The notes under the pieces were generated by a model. It saw nothing but the letters and a program-made list of their open reading frames with translations. It was not told the origin of the DNA and ran no database searches. From positions 184,767 through 248,766 of the forward strand of contig JAVRFU010000165.1 in NCBI GenBank assembly GCA_032717465.1: a stretch of DNA of 64,000 nucleotides, in the 5' to 3' direction. How positions within the stretch are numbered: position 1 is the first letter of the stretch; each line of letters opens with the position of its first letter. The DNA comes from Coenobita brevimanus (taxonomy: Eukaryota > Arthropoda > Malacostraca > Decapoda > Coenobitidae). A program made the translations under genes and the position numbers. Positions 56,087 to 64,000 of this stretch are shown here, piece by piece.

Positions 56087-56460
56087 CCAGTTCCTGTTCC
56101 TGGTGTGGTTTCTTTGCGTCACACCCACCAGTTCCTGTTCCTGGTGTGGTTTCTTTGCGTCACACCCACCAGTTCCTGTTCCTGGTGTGGTTTCTTTGCG
56201 TCACACCCACCAGTTCCTGTTCCTGGTGTGGTTTCTTTGCGTCACACACATCAGTTCCTGTTCCTGGTGTGGTTTCTTTGCATCACACACCAGTTCCTGT
56301 TCCTGGTGTGGTTTCTTTGCGTCACACACACCAGTTCCTCTTCTTGGTGTGGTTTCTTTGCATCACACATCAGTTCCTGTTCCTGGTGTGGTTTCTGTGT
56401 CTCACACCAGTTCCTGCTCTTGGTGTGGTTTCTTTGTCACACACACCACTTCCTGTTCTC
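56087..56460. repeat. 41-bp tandem array, about 9 units
   Basis: The unit is built on CACCAGTTCCTGTTCCTGG followed by TGTGGTTTCTTTGCGTCAC. Since 41 is not a multiple of three and the unit lacks stops, all three plus frames stay open, which explains the apparent 130-180-codon frames here. A degraded array is at 62880-63060. Confidence 0.95.
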
Positions 56461-57061
56461 GGAGTGTTCCAAAGACAAAGATCAAGAAGAAATTGAAGAC
56501 TAAATGCTTCCAGTTTGAAACGTTTCTCCAAATGTCAAACGTCTATTGCCATCGTTCAACACAGATTTCAGCATATCAAACTGCAGGGCCTATGCAATGA
56601 TGATGATGGTGGCGGCATGTCCAATGGAAGGGTGGTTGGGACGGGCATGGTGTGGGTCCGAGCAGCTTACCTCCTCGTGGTGGACCTGGGTAGAGTGATC
56701 TTCATGTATATTGTTGCTGTGGCTCCAGGTTCATTAGAAATATAAACCCTATGGATTGCAGCCTGAAATTGCGTTCCTGCAGCCCACAACCGTTGTTTGA
56801 AAGATGAGGCGAGGGGTGTTGAAATTGTTCTCCTGCAGGGTACGACTAATGTTTGGGAGATAGTTGAGGGATGTTTGTGTGGGTGGGCAGTAGAAGCACC
56901 CAGTTACATCAGCGCCACCACATGAAGGCGTCCCTCACTATGACCATATTTTAGAGCTGCTAGAAGCATATGAATGAAGATCACTCTAGCTGAAAGCTGC
57001 AATTTTTGACAAAGTTTGTTTAGTAACACAATTACTTAGTGGCATTATAAAATGGTTGTTG

Positions 57062-57310
57062 GCATTAAAATCTATGCTTGGTGACTAAGTACCAGTATAT
57101 GCTTGGTGACATTACAGTATATGCTTGGTGACATTACAGTATATGCTTGGTGACAATACTTGGTGACGAAGTACAGTATATGCTTGGTGACATTACAGTA
57201 TATGCTTGGTGACATTACAGTATATGCTTGGTGACATTACAGTATATGCTTGGTGACGAAGTACCAGTATGTGCTTGGTGACATTACAGTATATGCTTGG
57301 TGACATAATA
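57062..57310. repeat. About 25-bp tandem array with GCTTGGTGAC
   Basis: About ten units of TATGCTTGGTGACATTACAG with variable spacers. The reverse word GTCACCAAG recurs at 55790-55910. Confidence 0.92.
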
Positions 57311-57857
57311 CTTGGTGATGTTACTTAAAGGTTTAGTCATAAGAGGTACTTGGATTATCTTGTCGTTTGATGATATCTTATAATAAGGGTGACATCCTAA
57401 AATGATTGTTTCATTAAAAAGAAAAAAAAATCACTACAGCAAAGCATGGTGTGATAATTTTGTATTTTCTATGCATACTGTGTGTGTGTGTGTATATATA
57501 TATATACACTATGTCCATTTTACACTGACTTGGCCCATAATTTCACAGCCTTGCATTGCTTTTCATGACTGGCCCAAATGCTGGGAAGAACCGCCTCCAG
57601 CATCAGTGTGTTCTACGTCCCATGTCATTGGTAGTGTATGTTAAATGATAAAAAAGTGTCCGGTGGGCCCAGAGTCGTTCAGTTGGTCCACTTGGTTTGT
57701 CCCATTTAACAGGATATCTGGTATGTACAATGGTTTGTCCAGGGATCTCAAAGGGTCCATTAAATCCCATGTCTGGTACAGTAGAGCGAGGGTTTAGTGT
57801 AGTAAAAACAGCTTCAGTACATGTATGTGGGAGTTTAAACCTGGTATCTGGTCTAGT

Positions 57858-58219
57858 TAGTGGTAGGTGGTGGCGACCATCATCCACTCACTTGATGTAG
57901 TGCTGCCTATTTCTTCCTTAGCCTTTATCATTCTTTTTCTGTGCCTGCCCTCCTCTCTTCCTATTTCTCCCATCTTTCCTGTCACTACTTAATGCTTTTC
58001 TTTCCGTTACAGGTGGCTTTACATTGAGTGACAAGCCAAATGGTTTCCTGTTAGCCAAGAAACCATTTACAACGCTGGGTGGTAACCATATAACCAAACC
58101 ATACGTGCTCCCTACCTGTCAAGTGGGTTGGTGGAGGGTTAGTGCCCCTCCCTGTAAAACAAATAACTCAGAGTCAAATGGCCACCCCGTACGGGATTAT
58201 GGCGTCTGGCAATAGATAG
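57858..58219 (+). mobile_element. SINE-like element, full copy with 12-bp duplication
   Basis: It is flanked by ATCTGGTCTAGT at 57846-57857 and 58220-58231. It begins TAGTGGTAGGTGG, then CCATCATCCACTCACTTG, a pyrimidine-rich stretch, the LINE A leader hairpin (AATGGTTTCCTGTTAGCC), and a LINE B type end (GGGATTATGGCGTCTGGC, AATAGATAG). It is 362 bp with no coding capacity. The right arm of the big inverted repeat has the empty site. Confidence 0.9.
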
Positions 58220-58374
58220 ATCTGGTCTAGTGGGGTTTGGGAAAGCGGGGGTTTACTCTTCTGAAAACAGCGTCAGTATATACTTGCCCCTACCCGACTA
58301 ATTGTTGCCATCACTTACAGGTACATGATTACGTGTTGGAGTGTGTTATGCAGATGGGGGCAGAAGAACAGTGT

Positions 58375-58720
58375 GTTACGACAGTGCTACTCAGGAGATC
58401 GGCGTGTGTTATTAGTGTTATTCAGAGACCAGACTGTGTTACTAGCATGTTACTTGTACTGTACCTTACTGTGTTACTCAAAAGATCAATGTGTTAATAT
58501 ATACTGTTACTGAAAGGATCAGAACGTTTTACAGGTGTGTTACTGAAAAGACTGGGATGTGTCACTATGTTACTGAAAAGACTGGAATGTGTTGATGTGT
58601 TACTCAGTGATCGGAATGTGTTAATAATGTCACTCAAAGTAATATGTTAATAATTTGTTACTGAAAAGATCGGAAAATGTTAATAATGTGTTACTCAAAG
58701 ATCAGAATGTGTTACTATAT
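58375..58720. repeat. Degenerate GTGTTACT repeats
   Basis: GTGTTACTGAAAAGATC-like units of about 25-35 bases recur about ten times with variation. A weak counterpart is at about 60960-61260. Confidence 0.75.
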
Positions 58721-59218
58721 ATACTCCATTTCACCAAGTTTGGCACCATGAGTGATGTCCTCAACACCTGTAGTACACACATACAGTCAAACGTAGCCAA
58801 AGTGAATAAATCGTGCACATGGTTATATGTGTACGTATGTATGCAGTGTCATGTGCACCAAATCCATTATTTTTGGTTACTTATGGGGACTCATTACCTT
58901 TGGTTACGTATGTATGTAAATATGTATGTATTTATGTGTACATAATGATCCATTTCCTTTGATTATGTGTATATGTATGTATATATGTAGTCGTGTACAT
59001 AATGATCCATTACCTTTGGTCACGTACCAGTATGTATGATGTATACATGTATATACGCACATACGTATTTTAGTGTCATGTGTACATATTTATCCACTGA
59101 CTTTGGTGGTTATGTATGTATGTAGGTAGGGTCATGTGTACATATCGATCCATTACCTTTGGTTACGTATGTATGTACAAATGTATAGTGTCATGTGCAC
59201 ATAATGAGCCATTAACTT

Positions 59219-59850
59219 TGGTTACGTATGCATGTATGTATATGTATGTATGTAGTGTGGTTACGTATGCATGTATGTATATGTATGTATGTAGTGTGGT
59301 TACGTATGCATGTATGTATATGTATGTATGTAGTGTAGTTACGTATGCATGTATGTATATGTATGTATGTAGTGTAGTTACGTATGCATGTATGTATATG
59401 TATGTATGTAGTGTAGTTACGTATGCATGTATGTATATGTATGTATGTATGTAGTGTGGTTACGTATGCATGTATGTATATGTATGTATGTAGTGTAGTT
59501 ACGTATGCATGTATGTATATGTATGTATGTAGTGTAGTTACGTATGCATGTATGTATATGTATGTATGTAGTGTAGTTACGTATGCATGTATGTATATAT
59601 ATGTATGTAGTGTAGTTACGTATGCATGTATGTATATGTATGTATGTCTATATGTATGTAGTGTGGTTACGTATGCATGTATGTATATGTATGTATGTAG
59701 TGTAGTTACGTATGCATGTATGTATATGTATGTATGTAGTGTGGTTACGTATGCATGTATGTATATGTATGTATGTAGTGTAGTTACGTATGCATGTATG
59801 TATGTAGTGTAGTTACGTATGCATGTATGTATGTAGTGTGGTTACAGCAT
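59219..59850. repeat. 39-bp tandem array, about 15 units
   Basis: The unit contains GTAGTGTGGTTACGTATGC followed by ATGTATGTATATGTATGTAT. The 39-base period, a multiple of three, keeps one frame open as a 13-residue repeat; it is not taken as a gene. The degraded mirror is at 59930-60330. Confidence 0.95.
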
Positions 59851-59909
59851 ATACGTATGTGTGTATGTATATGTATGTATACGTGGCCTGGACATACATA
59901 CACTGCATA

Positions 59910-61754
59910 TATGTGCGTGCATGTTTACTGCATGTCATGTATGTATACTATATACATGTATACATGCATGCAACCACACTACATGTATTATACATATACA
60001 TACATGCATGATACTACATACATTATATACATACGTATGCTTCACATGTACATACATAACCATATACATACATGCATACATAAACTACTACATATATATA
60101 CATACATGCATACTATTGCATGACACTAATACATTAACTACACTCTTACATACAAATAACCACACTACATACATACATGAGCCGTATATAACTATACATT
60201 ATAACATACATGCATACGTAACACTACATTATACATATACATACATCACATATAATACATATATATATACAATATATCATGCAATAATACACTACATATA
60301 TATACATACATGCATATATAACCCACACATACATATATATATATATAATACACACTACAGCCACATACATATAACCAAAAACTTTTAATGACATCATTAT
60401 ATGCACTGTACTTATGACACTACATACGACCATGTTACTATATATACGTAACCAAAGGTAATGAACTTTGGATAAACCCATGTATTCCCACATGACATAC
60501 GTATACATATACGTGCATTCTTTATAGATGTAGCCCGCACATGACATAAATCGTGATCTTTATACATGTATATGCTCTAGTAAACTGATGACAAGTATGC
60601 ATGTCATAATGTGAGGTCATTATATTACACATGACAACGATGCGATACTACATATGCATAGACACATTATTAACATCAATTTCGGTGCCTTTCAATGACC
60701 ATGGACAAATTATGTAACATATTGACTGCATATACGTAACCAAAGGTAATGAATCTCCATAATGTTTCAAAAGTAATGAATTTGAGCACATGATTTCCCA
60801 TATATATGACATCCAAATCATGTTCAAATAACTTGGCTAGATTTGAATGTATATAACGTCACAGATGTGATATTTACATCACTCTTTTGAATGAAAATGA
60901 GGCACATACAGATAACATTCAATGAAACATTCATGTGCTTCAATTTTGTCTTTGAATCTGATAATACACATGTCTCATCTTGAGTAACACATGTGTATTA
61001 ACATGAGGTGATAGAGATATGTGGTAACATATTACAATTTACGAGGTTCAATCACTAATTTTTGTAACACATGTCAGTATGGCTTTTCAGCTGACACACA
61101 TCAATCAATTTTTTCAGTAACACACACACATCTCGCTGATTCTGATGTATGAAAGCAATATATGTGCGCAGTCTTTAGATAACTGGCGGAAAATGAAAAC
61201 GCAATATGCAGGAACAACATGCTAGTAACTGAATTCTGTCTCACAGATAACACTAATAACATTCCTGAGAACACTAACATTAAAGTACACTATTCTGCCC
61301 CATCACACATGGTAGCCTCTGCACATATTTATAACCGTAATCATGTACACTGTAGTGATGGCAGCAGATTGATGCGTTGAAACCTGGATCGAGAAAGTAA
61401 ATCCCCCCCCCAGCATCAGGAGTCAGCTACCGGAGCGTTTCGTTCCCACGTATGTACTGAGGAGCTAAACACTACACTAAATATAAAATATACTGTACCG
61501 AGACATGGGGCCCGCGATGACGTCCTGGGACAACCATTGTATACCAGATATCTATTTAAAGTAGGTTCAGAAACCCAAGTGGACCCAACAAACAAGCGCT
61601 TTGACAATTTAACATTACAACATACACTACAATGACATGGGACGTACAGGTAGGCGACTGAACTCCGAGCGACATGAGGCCCGAGTCATGAAAACACAAT
61701 CACAGAGACTCAAAGCAGAAATTATGAGACCCGTAAATGAGACATATGTAATAT

Positions 61755-61826
<72 letters not shown>

Positions 61827-64000
61827 GTATACCATAGAAGTATAAAAATTATCACACCATATGTGCTGTAATTCTTTTAATAGAAACAAATAGAGCAGGA
61901 ATGTCACCCATGTATATGCAGATATCATCAAACAACAAGATAATCCAAGTGACACCTGTAACCCAAACCTTTAAGTATACATCACCCAGTGTATGTCTCA
62001 TGCTATATAATGTCGCCAAGCACACATACTGTGCTTCTCTTAGTATTGTCTGAAGCACTATACTGGCTGCAAATCTGTGTAAGCACTATACTTCGAAATA
62101 ATCTGAAGCATATAGCTGCTTAGATCGCCAAGTATTGTCATAAGCATATACTGTCACAACTTGTCATAGTATTTCAAAGTCTGGGGCATATGCTGTGCTA
62201 GTCTGGCGATTATTCACAGCATTTTATAATGCCACCCTAGTAATGTGTGTTACCGTAAACAAACACTGTGCAAAAGGTACAGCTTTCAGCTAGAGCTGAT
62301 CTTCATTCATAGCTCTGTAGCTCACAGAATCATGGTCATGAGTGGACCTTCATGGCAGCTGTGGTGGCACTGGGTAAATACCATGCCCAGCATCCTCAGC
62401 CAATGCTCCCCCAGGCATTAGTAGATTGCCCAACTGCAGGCTAAAAACCCCTAACATCTTCAAACAGCGGTTGTGAGCACAGGCTTTTGCATAAAGTTGC
62501 TATTTCTAATGAACCTGGGCCAACAACCAATGAAGATCACTCTGCCGTCCCTGCAGAAATGCTGCTCGGACCACACCATGCCCGTCCCAACCGCCCCTTC
62601 CATTGGGCATGCTGCCATCATCATCATCATCATTGCATAGGCCTGCGGATTGTGATATGCTGAGAATCAGTGTTGAAAGCGATGGCATGAAACGTTTGAC
62701 ATTTGGAGAAACGTTTCAAACTGGAAACACTCTGTGTATTTCTTCTTGATCTTTGTCTTTGGAACACTCGAAGAAAGGAAATGGCTGTGATAGTGACAAG
62801 ATACCACGCAAGAGCAGGAGATGGTGTGGATACGAGAAAACGTGTAAGCGAACAGGGGAACTGTGTGTGGCTCATACAGGAACTGTTCCATTGATGCAGA
62901 AACTACACCGCCGGGAACAGGAGACGTAATAGGATCATGCACCAGGAGGCATACGAACACAGTGGGTGTGACACGAAAATGCCAGGAACAGGAACTGGTA
63001 TGTGTGACACAAAACACCAGAATGTATGTGTGACAAGACGAACCAGGAGACCTGGTGAAATGAAACCAGGAAGAGGGCTAGTGTGAACAATGACACGCAG
63101 AAAACCACGCAGGACCACGCAGAGTTTGGAAAGTGTGACAAATACTCACTGGTAACGATGTGTCAGTGACGCTTCACACCACGCTCTGGAAAACTGTGAA
63201 ATACAAAAAAACTTTGGCGGGATCAGAGTTGGCTGTGCGAAGCTTGTCCCGCAGTGCAGCGCCAGGAAGCTAATGTGCATGCGAAAAAGTTCTGTATAGA
63301 TCAATTTAATCCATACCACGGGGCTTATCGGATTCTCATATACGGGTAACTTTGTGATATTTTTATTTATAACGTGTATCATTGCACAATTACTGTAATT
63401 GTATTTATTCAATGACATATGCTATCATAATATATAAAACCCATCTAATCTGGAGGCCTAGCTGGCTGTGTTTATTTTAACTGATTAAATCTCATCCATT
63501 TAAGAAGCTAATGGAGGCACCCTGGAATCGTACAAATTTTTTTTAATGCCTTTCTAAAGGCTTTATGAACACACAGAATATGTTCAGGAATGGTATGTGG
63601 ACTGTGTTAAGCGTGCTTTCAGAGGGAACTGAAAGTGCCATGCCCATCAGAAGTCAATGGCGCGCGGCCATCAGAAACAATGGAGTGGTAGACCGTCAAG
63701 CCTGTGGAGTCCTGTGGTCATGGCCATCAGGAACGATGAGTGATGTGAAGAACTGGGTGGATGTGAATATGCTTGTCAGTCCCGTATGACACATTCGGGC
63801 CTCAGTGCTGATGGGCCTTTGTGCTGACGGCACATCGGCAGGCCTGCTCAATTCAACAAGTCCCGACACCATCAGACGGTATCGTGCCTTAGGTGACTGT
63901 GACCCCGCAGGCGAATCTGGTGCCGGGGCAGGTGAAAATGATATCCGATTGTTTGTTATTACCCGGGGTTATGGCTCAAAGCGTCCTCTCAGGCGTAACA
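59910..64000 (-). repeat. Right arm of a giant inverted repeat, cut by the window end
   Basis: It is the counterpart of the left arm and lacks the 362-bp element at 57858-58219. The last bases match 55254, so the repeat probably continues past 64000. Its tandem arrays are much less regular than those of the left arm. Confidence 0.9.
61757..61826. repeat. (TG)n(TA)n microsatellite
   Basis: About 30 TA units flanked by TG/CA; its counterpart in the left arm at 57480-57506 is much shorter. Confidence 0.95.

Larger units (their letters stand above)
55254..59900 (+). repeat. Left arm of a giant inverted repeat
   Basis: It aligns in reverse with 59910-64000. Anchors are 55262-55330 with 63930-63995, 56515-56600 with 62640-62720, 57603-57650 with 61600-61645, and 59140-59170 with 60430-60460. 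Left plus right coordinates sum to about 119,250 for anchors outside the 57858-58219 insertion and about 119,600 or more inside it. The arms are clearly diverged, with perhaps one base in five or six changed by eye. It holds several tandem arrays and no recognised gene. Confidence 0.9.

Noticed and set aside
55948..56600. Three overlapping 130-180-codon frames
   Set aside because: A 41-bp tandem unit without stops opens all three frames; no start context or splice support.
59116..60388. Long frames with a VVTYACMYMYVCS repeat
   Set aside because: Product of the 39-bp ATGT-rich array; the mirror frames break up in the other arm.
55254..64000. Plain foldback sequencing artefact as the explanation for the giant inverted repeat
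   Set aside because: Not fully excluded, but the right arm has the empty site of the 57858-58219 element and the arm lengths agree closely, which a copied-back read would not give.
1..64000. CRISPR arrays, operons or ribosome-binding sites
   Set aside because: The tandem arrays have no spacer pattern, and introns, LTR elements and telomere-like repeats show a eukaryotic genome.

Overview
This is eukaryotic nuclear DNA, most likely from an arthropod and probably a decapod crustacean. The signs are intron-split host genes with GT-AG borders, dense non-LTR retrotransposons ending in simple-sequence tails, a Copia element that resembles the crustacean GalEa group, long TA/TG/GA microsatellites, and TTAGG-like tracts (the arthropod telomere unit). 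The species cannot be fixed from the sequence alone.

Two conserved host genes lie on the minus strand. MRPS10 (mitochondrial ribosomal protein uS10m) is seen as exons at 44530-44669, 42457-42654 and 36502-36558, with matching splice phases and the stop codon; its first exon was not found. The second host gene encodes the 40S ribosome assembly factor TSR1, seen as exons at 15222-15419 and 10938-11171; both of its ends lie in sequence I could not assign or outside the window. Nearly everything else is mobile DNA in or between their introns.

Layout. 0.9-4.8 kb: hAT transposon with a perfect 8-bp target duplication and one stop in its transposase. 5-7.7 kb: TTAGG-like foldback and pieces of LINEs A and D. 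7.9-10.6 kb: decayed piggyBac between TTAA sites. 11.5-14.7 kb: a near full-length but frameshifted LINE A, head-to-head with a second LINE A 5' end. 16.6-17.9 kb: truncated LINE A. 17.9-27.05 kb: one LINE C copy split by a 6.2-kb pogo/Tigger DNA transposon (19308-25501), which itself carries a solo LTR and a LINE B insertion. 27.7-30 kb: LINE B and LINE C pieces. 30.8-31.7 kb: a 950-bp near-perfect palindrome. 37.1-42.0 kb: a young Copia element with 171-bp LTRs, inside a LINE C fragment, inside the last MRPS10 intron. 43.7-48.3 kb: LINE fragments, a tRNA-like SINE head, a deleted Tigger and a 533-bp MITE. 49.2-54.8 kb: a degenerate hAT, a 38-bp CG-rich array, a purine-rich tract and LINE fragments. 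55.25-64.0 kb: one giant diverged inverted repeat with arms of over 4 kb, full of tandem arrays; a 362-bp SINE-like element is present only in the left arm.

LINE names A-D are local labels: A has a (GAT)n tail, B a (GATA)n tail, C an (AACG)n-like tail and a PHD-like zinc finger, and D a poly(A) tail. All family calls rest on motifs read by eye; no database search was made.
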